Positions 19,096-29,091 of a stretch of DNA of 64,000 nt are shown piece after piece. Position 1 is the first letter of the stretch. Every line of letters starts with the position of its first letter. A program made the position numbers and the translations under genes. Source of the DNA: Ramlibacter tataouinensis (GTDB lineage: Bacteria > Pseudomonadota > Gammaproteobacteria > Burkholderiales > Burkholderiaceae_C); the NCBI RefSeq assembly GCF_027941915.1, contig NZ_CP116009.1:3100001-3164000 (forward strand), given 5' to 3'. The notes under the pieces were generated by a model. That model had not been told where the DNA came from. It did not search any database and saw only the letters and a program-made list of their open reading frames with translations.

Positions 19096-19767
19096 ATGCT
19101 GGGCAACCTCGACCTGACCTTCTTCAGCTGGGACCTGCTGGCGCCCTTCGTCTTCAAGGGCTTCGTCTTCAGCCTATGGCTGACGGTGGTGGCCACGGTA
19201 GGCGGCATCGCCTTGGGCACCGTGCTGGCGCTGATGCGGCTGTCGGGCGTGCAGGCGCTGGTGCTGCCGGCCGCCGCCTACGTCAACACCATGCGTTCCA
19301 TCCCGCTGGTGATGGTGCTGCTGTGGTTCTTCCTGCTGATCCCGTTCGCCATCGGGCGCCAGATCGGGGCCGAGATGTCGGCGGTGATCACCTTCATCGC
19401 GTTCGAGGCGGCGTACTTCTCCGAGATCGTGCGCGCCGGCATCCAGTCGATCCCGCGCGGGCAGGTCAACGCCGGCTACGCCATGGGCATGACCTATGGC
19501 CAGAACATGCGGCTGATCGTGCTGCCGCAGGCCTTTCGCAACATGCTGCCGGTGTTCCTGACGCAGACCATCATCCTGTTCCAGGACACCTCGCTGGTCT
19601 ATGCCATCGGCGCCTACGACATGCTCAAGGGCTTCGAGACCGCCGGCAAGAACCTGGGCCGCCCGATCGAGGCCTACCTGCTGGCCGCCGTGCTGTACTT
19701 CCTGATGTGCCTGGGGCTGTCGCGGCTGGTGCGCCGCGTGCAGCTCAAGGTGCAGATCATCCGCTGA
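19096..19767 (+). CDS. gltK: Glutamate/aspartate ABC transporter permease
   Basis: Second permease subunit of 223 residues. The first hydrophobic segment starts near residue 20. The EAA loop (YAMGMTYGQNMRLIVLPQAF) marks the ATPase contact, and FQDTSLVYAIGAYDML is characteristic of polar amino-acid permeases. It is immediately adjacent to gltJ and 15 bases from gltL, so the genes are co-transcribed. Confidence 0.93.
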   Translation: MLGNLDLTFFSWDLLAPFVFKGFVFSLWLTVVATVGGIALGTVLALMRLSGVQALVLPAAAYVNTMRSIPLVMVLLWFFLLIPFAIGRQIGAEMSAVITFIAFEAAYFSEIVRAGIQSIPRGQVNAGYAMGMTYGQNMRLIVLPQAFRNMLPVFLTQTIILFQDTSLVYAIGAYDMLKGFETAGKNLGRPIEAYLLAAVLYFLMCLGLSRLVRRVQLKVQIIR

Positions 19768-19782
19768 AGAAAAGGCCGTCCC

Positions 19783-20535
19783 ATGAGCGACAAACCCATG
19801 ATCGAGATCAAGAACATTTCCAAGTGGTACGGGCCGGTGCGGGTGCTGGAAGACTGCTCGGTGCGCATCGAAAAGGGCGACGTGGTGGTCGTGTGCGGAC
19901 CCTCGGGCTCGGGCAAGTCCACCCTGATCAAGGCCGTCAATGCGCTGGAGCCGATCCAGAAGGGTGACATCTTCGTCGACGGCATCCAGGTCAACGACCC
20001 GAAGACCGACCTGCCCAAGCTGCGCAGCCGCGTCGGCATGGTGTTCCAGCACTTCGAGCTGTTTCCGCACCTGTCGGTGACCGAGAACCTGACGCTCGCG
20101 CAGATCAAGGTGCTGGGCCGCAGCCCCGACGAAGCCAAGGTGCGCGGGCTGAAGATGCTCGACCGGGTGGGCCTGATGGCGCACAAGGACAAGTTCCCCG
20201 GCCAGCTCTCGGGCGGGCAGCAGCAGCGCGTGGCCATCGCCCGCGCGCTGTCGATGGACCCGGTCGTCATGCTGTTTGACGAACCCACTTCGGCGCTCGA
20301 CCCCGAGATGGTCGGCGAGGTGCTGGACGTGATGGTCAACCTCGCCAAGGAGGGCATGACCATGATGGTGGTCACCCACGAGATGGGCTTCGCCCGCAAG
20401 GTGGCCAACCGCGTCATCTTCATCGACGTCGGCGGCCGCATCCTGGAGGACTGCAGCAAGGACGACTTCTTCGGCAACCCGGACGCGCGGCAGGCGCGGA
20501 CCAAGGATTTCCTGAACAAGATCCTGGCGCACTAG
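19783..20535 (+). CDS. gltL: Glutamate/aspartate ABC transporter ATP-binding protein
   Basis: Cytoplasmic ABC ATPase of 250 residues energising GltIJK. Walker A is GPSGSGKST, the Q-loop lies in [12 protein letters not shown], the signature is [15 protein letters not shown], Walker B is [13 protein letters not shown], and the switch His is in VVTHEMGF. It is the last gene of the importer operon and is followed four bases after the stop by a strong hairpin. Confidence 0.95.
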   Translation: MSDKPMIEIKNISKWYGPVRVLEDCSVRIEKGDVVVVCGPSGSGKSTLIKAVNALEPIQKGDIFVDGIQVNDPKTDLPKLRSRVGMVFQHFELFPHLSVTENLTLAQIKVLGRSPDEAKVRGLKMLDRVGLMAHKDKFPGQLSGGQQQRVAIARALSMDPVVMLFDEPTSALDPEMVGEVLDVMVNLAKEGMTMMVVTHEMGFARKVANRVIFIDVGGRILEDCSKDDFFGNPDARQARTKDFLNKILAH

Positions 20536-20538
20536 ACG

Positions 20539-20565
20539 CCGAGAAAACGCTGCGCGTTTTCTCGG
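20539..20565 (+). terminator. Strong hairpin after gltL
   Basis: CCGAGAAAACGC (20539-20550) is perfectly complementary to GCGTTTTCTCGG (20554-20565) around a three-base loop. It sits between convergent genes and could end transcription on either strand, although no separate T tract follows; the T run is inside the stem. Confidence 0.65.
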
Positions 20566-20580
20566 TGCATCTGAACAGTT

Positions 20581-20689
20581 GGGCCAGGCCCGGCAACGCC
20601 GGCTCCTGGCCCAAAGTGTGTTCGCGCTGCATGTTATTCCGCGCGAACGGTTCGACCTTCGGTCGGAACCAGGGACGCGCCCCGGTTCC
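20581..20689. repeat. Cluster of inverted repeats between convergent genes
   Basis: The 174-base gap between gltL and the aldehyde dehydrogenase holds further hairpins after the terminator. These are GGGCCAGG/CCTGGCCC (20581-20588, 20605-20612), GTTCGCGC/GCGCGAAC (20620-20627, 20641-20648) and GGAACC/GGTTCC (20665-20670, 20684-20689). It may be a bidirectional terminator region or an intergenic repeat element. Confidence 0.5.
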
Positions 20690-20709
20690 CGCCGAGGCTG
20701 CCGCAACCG

Positions 20710-22164
20710 TCAGAACGGATAGTGCCGCGGCGTCGTCTGCATGGTGATCCAGCGCAGCTCGGTGAACTCGGCCACCCCGGCGCGGCCGCCGAAGCGGCCC
20801 ATGCCGCTGCCCTTGACGCCGCCGAAGGGCATCTGGGCCTCGTCGTGCACCGTGGGCGCATTGACGTGGCAGATGCCCGAGTCGATGCGCCGCGCCACGT
20901 TGAAGGCGCGCGCCAGGTCGCGCCCGAACACCGCCGCCGACAGCCCGTACTCGTTGTCGTTGGCGCAGGCCACGGCCTCCTCGACGCCGCGCACCCGCAC
21001 GATCGGCTTGACCGGGCCGAAGCTCTCCTCGTGGTAGATGCGCATCTGCGGCGTCACGTGGTCCAGCACGGTGGCGGCCATCAGGGTGTTGTCGGCCTTG
21101 CCGCCGCACAGCAGCCTGGCGCCCTTGGCCAGCGCGTCGTCGATCAGCGCGTTGCAGTGCTCCACCGCCGCCATGCCGATCACGCTGCCCAGCACCACCG
21201 GGTCCGGCTTGCGCGGGTCGCCCACCGGCAGCGACTTCGCCTTGGCCGCGAACTTGCGCGCGAACTCGTCGGCGACCGCCTCGTCCACGACGATGCGCTC
21301 GGTGCTCATGCAGATCTGGCCGCTGTTGGCGAAGCAGCCGAAGGCGGCGGCGTTCACCGAGTCGTCGATGTCGGCATCGTCCAGGATCACCAGCGGCGCC
21401 TTGCCGCCCAGCTCCAGCACGGCCGGCTTGAGGTACTTGGCGCAGGTCTGCGCGATCAGCTTGCCCACGCGGGTGGATCCCGTGAAGTTGACGCGCCGCA
21501 CCGCCGGGTGCGCCACGATCGCTTCCACCAGGGTGCCGGCGTCCTGCGGTGCGTTGGTGAGGTAGTTCACCACGCCGGCCGGCAGCCCGGCTTCCTGGAA
21601 GGACTCGACGATCAGCTGGTGGGTGCGCGGACAGTTCTCGCTGCCCTTGAGGATGACGGTGTTGCCGCAGGCCAGCGGGGTGGCGACCGCGCGCACGCCC
21701 AGGATCACGGGCGCGTTCCAGGGCGCGATGCCCAGCACCACGCCGGCCGGCTGGCGCACGCCCATCGCGAGCGAGCCGGGCACGTCCGACGGGATGACCT
21801 CGCCGGCGATCTGGGTGGTCAGCGAGGCCGCCTCGCGGATCATGTTGCCGCCCAGCATGACGTTGAAGCCGGCCCACATGGCGGTGGCGCCGGTCTCGGC
21901 CGCCATCGCCTCGACGAACTGCGGCAGCTTGGCCTCCAGCCGGTCGGCCGCCTTGAGCAGCAGGCCGCGGCGCTCGGTCGGGCCGGTCTCGCTCCAGGTC
22001 CTGAAGGCTTCGGCGGCGGCGTCGGCGGCCATCAGCGCGTCGGCCGGGGTGGCGGCCGGCGCACGGGTGGCGACGGAGCCGTCCAGCGGGTTGCGGCGCT
22101 CGAACGTGGCGCCCTTTTCGGCCGTGACTTTCAGGCCGTTGATCAACATGGACAGGTCGGACAT
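20710..22164 (-). CDS. Aldehyde dehydrogenase, vanillin/salicylaldehyde type
   Basis: NAD(P)-dependent aldehyde dehydrogenase of 484 residues. PWNAPVIL, FTGSTRVGK (cofactor loop), LELGGKAPLVIL (general-base Glu) and FANSGQICMS (catalytic Cys) are present in order, with EESFGPVKP near the C-terminus. The whole resembles vanillin, benzaldehyde and salicylaldehyde dehydrogenases more than betaine-aldehyde types. It is the last gene of a minus-strand Liv-type importer operon, 26 bases after livF. I infer that the imported compound, or its product, is an aromatic aldehyde or acid. Confidence 0.85.
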   Translation of the reverse strand: MSDLSMLINGLKVTAEKGATFERRNPLDGSVATRAPAATPADALMAADAAAEAFRTWSETGPTERRGLLLKAADRLEAKLPQFVEAMAAETGATAMWAGFNVMLGGNMIREAASLTTQIAGEVIPSDVPGSLAMGVRQPAGVVLGIAPWNAPVILGVRAVATPLACGNTVILKGSENCPRTHQLIVESFQEAGLPAGVVNYLTNAPQDAGTLVEAIVAHPAVRRVNFTGSTRVGKLIAQTCAKYLKPAVLELGGKAPLVILDDADIDDSVNAAAFGCFANSGQICMSTERIVVDEAVADEFARKFAAKAKSLPVGDPRKPDPVVLGSVIGMAAVEHCNALIDDALAKGARLLCGGKADNTLMAATVLDHVTPQMRIYHEESFGPVKPIVRVRGVEEAVACANDNEYGLSAAVFGRDLARAFNVARRIDSGICHVNAPTVHDEAQMPFGGVKGSGMGRFGGRAGVAEFTELRWITMQTTPRHYPF

Positions 22165-22190
22165 GGGTACTCCTTTGCTCTGAGGCGCCT

Positions 22191-22975
<785 letters not shown>

Positions 22976-22979
<4 letters not shown>

Positions 22980-23752
22980 GCGGCCTCCCCGGCGTCGGCC
23001 ATCTCGTCGCCCAGGTAGGCCTCGATCACCTCGGCGTTGCGCACCACCTCGGCCGGCGCGCCATCGGCGATCTTGCGGCCCTGGTGCAGCACGATGACCC
23101 GCTCGACGTGGCGCAGCAGGGTGCGCACGGCGTGCTCGATCCAGACCACCGACAGGTCGAGTTCGTCGCGCAGGCGGCGGATCAGGCCGGCCATCTCCTC
23201 GACTTCGGCCTCGGTCAGGCCGGCCGCCACTTCGTCCAGCAGCAGCAGGCGCGGCCGGGTCGCCAGCGCCATGCCGATTTCCAGCAGGCGTTGCTGCGAA
23301 GGCGTGATGGCGCCGGCCGGCAGCCCGGCCTGGCGCGACAGGCCGATCAGCTCCAGGATGCGTTCGGCGTCGCGCAGCGCCCAGGGTGCCGCGTCCGAAC
23401 GCCGGCGGCCGGCGAACTGCAGGCCGAATTCGATGTTGGCCGCGACCGGCATCTCGGCGAACACGCGCGGGGTCTGGAAGGTGCGCGCCAGCCCTTGCGC
23501 GGCGAACTTGTGCGGGCCCTGGCCGGTGAGGTCGTGGCCGCGCACGGCCAGCCGGCCGGAGGTCGGCGCGAGCACGCCCGAGATGGCGTTGAAGAAGGTG
23601 GTCTTGCCGGCCCCGTTGGGGCCGATGATGCCGACCAGCTCGCCGGCGTGCAGGGTGGCGCTGACGGCATCGACGGCGACCAGGCCGCCGAAGCGCACGC
23701 TCAGCTCGCGCGCCTCCAGCAGCGGCGCCACGGTCTTGCTGTCCTCACGCAT
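22976..23752 (-). CDS. livG: Branched-chain-type ABC transporter ATP-binding protein
   Basis: LivG-type ATPase of 258 residues. Walker A is GPNGAGKTT, a Q-loop segment reads LARTFQTPRVF, and the C-terminal tail IVLHQGRKIADGAPAEV is typical of LivG. The ABC signature is degenerate: ITPSQQRLLEIGMAL stands where most relatives have LSYGQQRRLEIARAL. LLLLDEVAAGLTEAE is Walker B. It overlaps livM by eight bases and livF by four. Confidence 0.88.
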
Positions 23753-24734
23753 GGCGGCCTCCCGCAGTCGGCGCCTGCCCGCGCAGGCCGCGCCAGCGGT
23801 TGCGCAGCGCTTCGCGCCAGCCGGCGAAGGTGTGCCAGCGCAGCGAAGCCAGCCCGTCCGGCAGGTACAGCACCGACAGGATCAGCAGCAGGCCCAGCGT
23901 CATCATGTAGACCTGCGGCGCCTGCAGCCGCAGCGTCTCGGCCAGCACGCTGAACACGATGGCGGCGATCAGCGGCCCCCACAGGGTCAGCGCGCCGCCG
24001 ATCAGCGCGATCAGCACGGTCTGGAAACCGATGAACGGGTTGAAGACGGTGTGCGGGTCGATGTAGGTCCAGCGCACCGACATCGCGGCGCCGACCGCCC
24101 CGGCAAAGGCCGCCGTCAGCGCGAAGCCCGCCAGCTTGACCCAGCGCGTGTTCACGCCCAGCGTCTGGGCGCGCTGCTCGTCGCTGCCGATGCCGGCCAG
24201 CGCCAGCCCGAAGCGGGTGCGGCGCACCCAGATCGAAACGGCCACCGACAGCACGGCCAGGCCGACCATGGTCACGTAGATGGTCTGCGGCTCCGGCACG
24301 ACGGTGAGCACGCGCCCGACGGTGCCGGTCACGCTCTTCTCGAAGTAGGTGACGGCGTGGCGGATCAGCTCGGTCATGCCGAAGGTGAGCACGGCGAAGT
24401 AGGTGCCGCGCAGGTGCAGCACCGCCGCGCCCATCACCGCCGCCACGACCGCCGCCACCGCGGCGCCGACGGCGATGGTGCCCAGCCAGCCCAGGTCGGC
24501 CAGCACGATCGCCGAGGTGTAGGCGCCCAGGCCGAAGAAGGCCGAGGTCGCCAGCGAGAGGTAGCGGGTGGTGCCGCAGAACAGCGCCCAGCTCGAGGAC
24601 AGGGTCACGTACATCAGGCAGCTGAGCGCCAGCGAGACGAGGAAGTCGCTGCCCCAGGCCGGCAGGGCCAGGGCCCAGCCGCAGAAGGCCAGCAGCACGA
24701 GCAGGTCGCGCACCAGGAGTTGGCGGGAAGTCAT
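23745..24734 (-). CDS. livM: Branched-chain-type ABC transporter permease
   Basis: Membrane permease of 329 residues (LivM) with eight or more hydrophobic segments. SLATSAFFGLGAYTSA and the GIGSDEQRAQTLGVN cytoplasmic loop (the EAA-like contact) are family markers. The ATG at 24734 overlaps the livH stop (ATGA) and sets the start; the frame continues upstream only as a shadow of livH. Confidence 0.9.
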   Translation of the reverse strand: MTSRQLLVRDLLVLLAFCGWALALPAWGSDFLVSLALSCLMYVTLSSSWALFCGTTRYLSLATSAFFGLGAYTSAIVLADLGWLGTIAVGAAVAAVVAAVMGAAVLHLRGTYFAVLTFGMTELIRHAVTYFEKSVTGTVGRVLTVVPEPQTIYVTMVGLAVLSVAVSIWVRRTRFGLALAGIGSDEQRAQTLGVNTRWVKLAGFALTAAFAGAVGAAMSVRWTYIDPHTVFNPFIGFQTVLIALIGGALTLWGPLIAAIVFSVLAETLRLQAPQVYMMTLGLLLILSVLYLPDGLASLRWHTFAGWREALRNRWRGLRGQAPTAGGRHA

Positions 24735-25606
24735 TTGGAGAACAGGCCGCGCGGGCGCAGCAGCAGGACGCCGATGAAGACGCCGTAGGACAGCAGGGCC
24801 TTGAGCGAAGGGTTGGTGAAGTGCATGCCGAGCGCCTCCACCACCCCCAGCAGCAGGCCGCCGGCCAGGGCGCCGCCCATGCTGCCGAAACCGCCCAGCG
24901 TGATGACGATCAGCGCGGTGACGGTGTAGGGCTCGCCCATCGACGGCGAGATGGTGTAGGCCATCGACAGCAGCGCGCCGGCGATGCCCGACAAACCCAG
25001 GCCGATGCCGAACATCAGCGGGTGCAGCAGGCCGGTGTTGATGCCCACCAGCTGGGCGCCGGTGGGCGACTGCATCAGCGCGCGCACCGCCTTGCCCAGC
25101 AGGGTCTGGCGCAGCAGCAGCATCAGCCCGCCGCTGAACACCAGCGCCAGCACGAACACCAGCAGCTTGTTGGCCGCGAACTGGGCGCCGCCGAAGGCCA
25201 CCGGCTGGGCCAGGTAGTCGTAGCCGCGCAGGTCGCCGCCCCAGACCCAGGACACCAGGTTCTGCACCAGGAACATCAGGCCGAAGGCGACCATCAGGCC
25301 GCGCGCCTCGAAGACGTCGACGTTGGGCGAGGTCGCCGCCAGCCGGCGGAAGCACAGGCGGTGGATCACCAGCCCGAGCAGCAGCAGGGCGACGAACGAC
25401 AGCGGGATCATCAGCAGCGGCGAGAAGCCGAGGCTGGCGTGCGCCATCCAGGTCAGGTAGGCGCCCAGCATCAGGAACTCGCCGTGGGCGATGTTCAGGA
25501 TGCGCATCAGCCCGTACTGCAGGTTCAGCCCGAGCGCGACGAGCGCGTAGATGCCCCCGGTGATCAGGCCGGAGGCTATGAGTTCGGTCCAGGCGCCGAG
25601 GGACAT
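24731..25606 (-). CDS. livH: Branched-chain-type ABC transporter permease
   Basis: LivH-type permease of 291 residues with about eight transmembrane segments. GGIYALVALGLNLQYGLMRILNIAHGEFLMLGAY is the conserved N-terminal helix pair, given here by its ends GGIYAL and GEFLMLGAY. The cytoplasmic loop MQSPTGAQLVGIN contacts the ATPases. A 91-base gap with no clear hairpin separates it from the binding-protein gene upstream. Confidence 0.9.
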   Translation of the reverse strand: MSLGAWTELIASGLITGGIYALVALGLNLQYGLMRILNIAHGEFLMLGAYLTWMAHASLGFSPLLMIPLSFVALLLLGLVIHRLCFRRLAATSPNVDVFEARGLMVAFGLMFLVQNLVSWVWGGDLRGYDYLAQPVAFGGAQFAANKLLVFVLALVFSGGLMLLLRQTLLGKAVRALMQSPTGAQLVGINTGLLHPLMFGIGLGLSGIAGALLSMAYTISPSMGEPYTVTALIVITLGGFGSMGGALAGGLLLGVVEALGMHFTNPSLKALLSYGVFIGVLLLRPRGLFSK

Positions 25607-25697
25607 GCGTGCTACTTCAGGCCCTCCCCGCGCTGGCGGGGACGGCGGATGGATGGGGAATGCAACCGGCCCGGCGCGGCGCGCCGGCGCGGTGTCG

Positions 25698-26903
25698 TCA
25701 CTGCCAGGCCGGCTTGGCGGGGTTGAGCTTGGCGGTCGCCACGTTCTGCGGCCACACCACCTCGAACTCGCCCTTCTGCCACTGGCTCACCGTGCCCGGG
25801 GTGGCGGTGTTCTCGCTGCCGGTGAACTTGATGTCGCCCACGATGGTCTTGTGCGTGCCCTTGGCCACGTAGTCGCGGATCGCCTTGCGGTCCAGGCCGA
25901 CGTCCTTGACGGCGGCGGTCAGGATCTCCAGCGCCGCCCAGGCATGGCCGCTGGCCCAGCGGTCCGGCTCCTTGTTGAACTTCGCGGTGTGGGCGTCGAA
26001 GTAGGCCTTGGCGCCGGCCGAGGTCTTGGCGTTCCACGAGCCCATGCCCAGCACGCCCTCGGCGCCGGCCGGCGTCATCACGTTCTTGTACAGCTGGAAC
26101 GCGGTGCCCACCGAGGCGTAGAAGAACTTCGGGTTGAAGCCCACTTCCTTGGCCTGCTTGGACGCCAGGATGGTGTCGGGCGGGTAGGTGATGCCGATGA
26201 AGGCGTCGGGATTGAGCTCCTTCAGGCTGCGCAGCACCGGCGACAGGTCCTTCACGCCCAGCGGGTAGCTCTTGCGCTCGACCACCTGGATGGAGGTCTT
26301 CTTCAGCTCGTTGTTCAGGGCGGCGAAGTTCTCCAGCCCGAACAGGTCGTCCATGTAGACGATGGCCACCGATTTGACGTTGTTCGCCTTCAGCATGTCG
26401 ACCAGCGCGCCCATCATGCGGTCCGGCTGCTGCAGCAGCGAGAAGAAGAACGGCAGGTTCATGTCGATCAGCTTGCGCGACAGGGCGGTGGGCGCCAGCA
26501 TCGGGTAGCCGTGCCGGTTGGCCAGCGGCGCCAGCGCGAAGTTGGCGTTGCTGCCCCAGGGCGGCAGGATCAGGTCGACCTTGTCGCTGCCCATCAGCTT
26601 CTCGTAGGTGCGGATCACGGTCTCGATCTCGCTGCGGTCGTCGCTGCCGATCAACTCGATCCTGCGCCGGGCGCCCTTGACGTCCAGCCCGCCGGCGGCG
26701 TTCTGCTGCTCGGCCCACAGCAGGTAGTTGGGCTCCTGGCTGACCTGGGCACCGCCGGTCCAGGGGCCGGTGCGCGCCATGGCGTAGCCGACCCGCACCG
26801 GGGCCGACTGGGCCATCAGCGAGGGAGCGACGGCGGCGGCGCCGACGGCGGCGGCGCCCTGGAGGAAGTGGCGGCGGCTGGCGCCGACCTTGCGCTGGTC
26901 CAT
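25698..26903 (-). CDS. ABC transporter substrate-binding protein, LivK type
   Basis: Periplasmic binding protein of 401 residues (family 5/Leu-Ile-Val-like). The N-terminus has a twin-arginine-like SRRHFLQGA at residues 9-17 followed by an Ala-rich core, so Tat export is plausible, though a Sec route cannot be excluded. RVGYAMARTGPWTGG opens the mature domain. The start at ATG 26903 is set by an AGGAGA Shine-Dalgarno; the frame continues upstream only as the shadow of the divergent regulator. First gene of the liv-aldehyde dehydrogenase operon. Ligand unknown, possibly an aromatic acid. Confidence 0.87.
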   Translation of the reverse strand: MDQRKVGASRRHFLQGAAAVGAAAVAPSLMAQSAPVRVGYAMARTGPWTGGAQVSQEPNYLLWAEQQNAAGGLDVKGARRRIELIGSDDRSEIETVIRTYEKLMGSDKVDLILPPWGSNANFALAPLANRHGYPMLAPTALSRKLIDMNLPFFFSLLQQPDRMMGALVDMLKANNVKSVAIVYMDDLFGLENFAALNNELKKTSIQVVERKSYPLGVKDLSPVLRSLKELNPDAFIGITYPPDTILASKQAKEVGFNPKFFYASVGTAFQLYKNVMTPAGAEGVLGMGSWNAKTSAGAKAYFDAHTAKFNKEPDRWASGHAWAALEILTAAVKDVGLDRKAIRDYVAKGTHKTIVGDIKFTGSENTATPGTVSQWQKGEFEVVWPQNVATAKLNPAKPAWQ

Positions 26904-27008
26904 GGATGTCTCCTGGGAAGGTTTCGGGTACGCCGCATGGTAGGAAACGGCCCCGCGCGCCGCTGTGCTGTGCGCGCAGAAGCATTGCTCCGGCCGTGCA
27001 GAGTGATT

Positions 27009-27020
27009 AGGGTTATCCCT
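27009..27020. promoter_or_regulatory. Dyad in the livK/AraC divergent gap
   Basis: AGGG-TTAT-CCCT is a 4+4 dyad within the 168-base gap between divergent genes, about 50 bases before the araC-type start. It is the most symmetric A+T-containing element there and could be an operator for the regulator. No experimental support. Confidence 0.35.
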
Positions 27021-27058
27021 TAGATATCCCACCTGAGCCCGCGGCCGGCGCGCTCTCC

Positions 27059-27064
27059 AATAAT
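27059..27064 (+). promoter_or_regulatory. Candidate -10 box (AATAAT) of the AraC-type regulator
   Basis: AATAAT ends seven bases before the ATG at 27072, so the transcript would be leaderless or nearly so. No convincing -35 is visible. Confidence 0.4.
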
Positions 27065-27071
27065 CCGGGCC

Positions 27072-28022
27072 ATGGCCGGGTCCACCCTCCTGAGCACTGA
27101 CGACCTCGCTGCGCGCGAGCGGGCGCCGCAATGGTGCGAGTGGCTGTCGCAGCACTTCGGCGGCCTGCAGACCGACCTGTACGGCGACAGCGAGTTCGAC
27201 GGCCACCTGAGTTCCTCGCACGCCGGCGACGTGATCCTCACCCGGCTGGAGGCCAATCGCCACCGGGTGCTGCGCACCGCCTCGATGGTGCGCGGCAGCG
27301 ACGCCGGCTACCTGAAGATCGTCGCGCCCTGGCAGGGCAGCGCGATGGTGCAGCAGCAGGGCCGTGAGGCCTGCGCGCGCGACGGCGCCTGGGTGATCTA
27401 CGACACCACCGGCACCTACCAGATCGGCAACCCGGAGCGCTCGGACCACCTGATCGTCATGGTGCCCAAGGAGGGCGTGGGCGAACGCGGCCAGCGCCTG
27501 GACGGCCAGATGGCGCGCCGGCTCGGCGCCAGCGGCATCTCGCGGGTGGCGCTGGAGACCATGCGCAACACCTACCTGGAATTGCCCAGCATGAGCGCCG
27601 CCGCGGCGCAGGGCGCGGGCGAGACCATCAAGCACCTGGTGCGGCTGTCGCTGCTCGAGCTGGCCGGCCAGGAAACGGCGCTGACCCAGCGCGAGGCGCT
27701 GCGCGACCGCATCCGCGCCCACGTGCAGCAGCACCTGCGCGACCCGGAGCTGTCGGCCGACAGCATCGCGCGCGCGCTCAACTGCAGCCGGCGCCACCTG
27801 TACAACGCCTTCAGCGGCGAGGGCGAGTCGATCGCCGGCTACATCCAGCGCCTGCGGCTGGAGGCCTGCATCCGCGAGCTGCAGAGCGATGGCCCGCACG
27901 CGCGGCCGATCACCGACATCGCACTGAGCTGGGGCTTCGGCAATCCCTCGCACTTCAGCCGCGTGTTCCGCGACCGCACGGGGATGACGCCGTCGGCCTT
28001 CCGGCTCGGACCCGGGCGCTGA
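27072..28022 (+). CDS. AraC-family transcriptional regulator
   Basis: Regulator of 316 residues. The N-terminal part (about 30-190) looks like the AraC-binding-like domain of the FeaR/CbdS-type regulators of aromatic and amine catabolism. The C-terminal part holds the two AraC HTH motifs: one around [20 protein letters not shown], the second in [20 protein letters not shown] with the [12 protein letters not shown] tail. It is divergent from the liv-aldehyde dehydrogenase operon and very likely controls it. Effector unknown. Confidence 0.9.
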   Translation: MAGSTLLSTDDLAARERAPQWCEWLSQHFGGLQTDLYGDSEFDGHLSSSHAGDVILTRLEANRHRVLRTASMVRGSDAGYLKIVAPWQGSAMVQQQGREACARDGAWVIYDTTGTYQIGNPERSDHLIVMVPKEGVGERGQRLDGQMARRLGASGISRVALETMRNTYLELPSMSAAAAQGAGETIKHLVRLSLLELAGQETALTQREALRDRIRAHVQQHLRDPELSADSIARALNCSRRHLYNAFSGEGESIAGYIQRLRLEACIRELQSDGPHARPITDIALSWGFGNPSHFSRVFRDRTGMTPSAFRLGPGR

Positions 28023-28032
28023 GGGCCTCTGG

Positions 28033-28038
28033 GACAAT
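28033..28038 (+). promoter_or_regulatory. Candidate -10 box (GACAAT) of pyrC
   Basis: GACAAT ends six bases before the pyrC ATG, predicting a leaderless mRNA if functional. The box lies just after the AraC stop. Confidence 0.35.
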
Positions 28039-28044
28039 CGGCGG

Positions 28045-29091
28045 ATGTCCCAGACGATCAAGATCACCCGCCCCGACGACTGGCACCTGCACGTGCGCGA
28101 CGGCGCTGCCATGGCGGCCGTGGTGCCGCATTCGGCGGCCCAGTTCGGGCGCGCGGTCATCATGCCCAACCTCAGGCCGCCGGTGACGACGGCCGCGCAG
28201 GCGGCGGCCTACCGCGCCCGCATCCTCGAGGCCGTGCCCGAGGGCGTCGCCTTCGAGCCGCTGATGACCCTGTACCTCACCGACAACCTGCCGCCGGACG
28301 AGATCCGCCGCGCGCGCGAGGCCGGCGTGGTCGCCCTCAAGCTGTACCCGGCCGGCGCCACCACCAACAGCGACGCCGGCGTCACCGACATCCGCAAGAC
28401 CTACCCGACGCTCGAGGCGATGCAGCGCGAAGGACTGCCGCTGCTGGTGCATGGCGAAGTGACCTCGCCGGACGTCGACCTGTTCGACCGCGAGGCGGTG
28501 TTCATCGAGCAGCAGCTGATTCCGCTGCGGCGCGACTTCCCCGGGCTGAAGATCGTGCTGGAGCACATCACCACGCGCGAGGCCGCGCAGTACGTGCACG
28601 ACGCCGGCGCGCTGACCGCCGCCACCATCACGGCGCACCACTTGCTGTACAACCGCAACGCCATCTTCACCGGCGGCATCCGGCCGCACTACTACTGCCT
28701 GCCGGTGCTCAAGCGCGAGACGCACCGGGTGGCGCTGGTCGAAGCGGCCACTTCCGGCAACCCGAAGTTCTTCCTCGGCACCGACAGCGCGCCCCACCCG
28801 GCGCACCTGAAGGAGCACGCCAGCGGCTGCGCCGGCTGCTACACCGCGCACGCGGCGATGGAGCTGTACGCGGAGGCCTTCGAGGCCGCCGGCGCGCTGG
28901 ACAAGCTGGAGGGTTTCGCGAGTTTCCACGGCGCCGACTTCTACGGGCTGCCGCGCAACACGGGCACGCTGACGCTGCAGCGCACCGAATGGACGGTGCC
29001 CGACGCCTACGCCTTCGGCGAGGCGCAGCTCAAGCCGCTGCGCGCGGGCGAATCCCTGCGCTGGCAGGCCGTGGCGGGGGCGCGCGCATGA
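28045..29091 (+). CDS. pyrC: Dihydroorotase
   Basis: Zinc amidohydrolase of pyrimidine synthesis that interconverts carbamoyl aspartate and dihydroorotate. Length 348 residues, as in class II (E. coli-type) Pyr[11 protein letters not shown] contains the HxH zinc ligands, [12 protein letters not shown] carries the carboxylated Lys region, and LVHGEV, LEHITT and GTDSAPHP supply the remaining ligands and the catalytic Asp. The stop overlaps the ATG of the NYN protein by four bases, so the two are translationally coupled. Confidence 0.96.
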   Translation: MSQTIKITRPDDWHLHVRDGAAMAAVVPHSAAQFGRAVIMPNLRPPVTTAAQAAAYRARILEAVPEGVAFEPLMTLYLTDNLPPDEIRRAREAGVVALKLYPAGATTNSDAGVTDIRKTYPTLEAMQREGLPLLVHGEVTSPDVDLFDREAVFIEQQLIPLRRDFPGLKIVLEHITTREAAQYVHDAGALTAATITAHHLLYNRNAIFTGGIRPHYYCLPVLKRETHRVALVEAATSGNPKFFLGTDSAPHPAHLKEHASGCAGCYTAHAAMELYAEAFEAAGALDKLEGFASFHGADFYGLPRNTGTLTLQRTEWTVPDAYAFGEAQLKPLRAGESLRWQAVAGARA

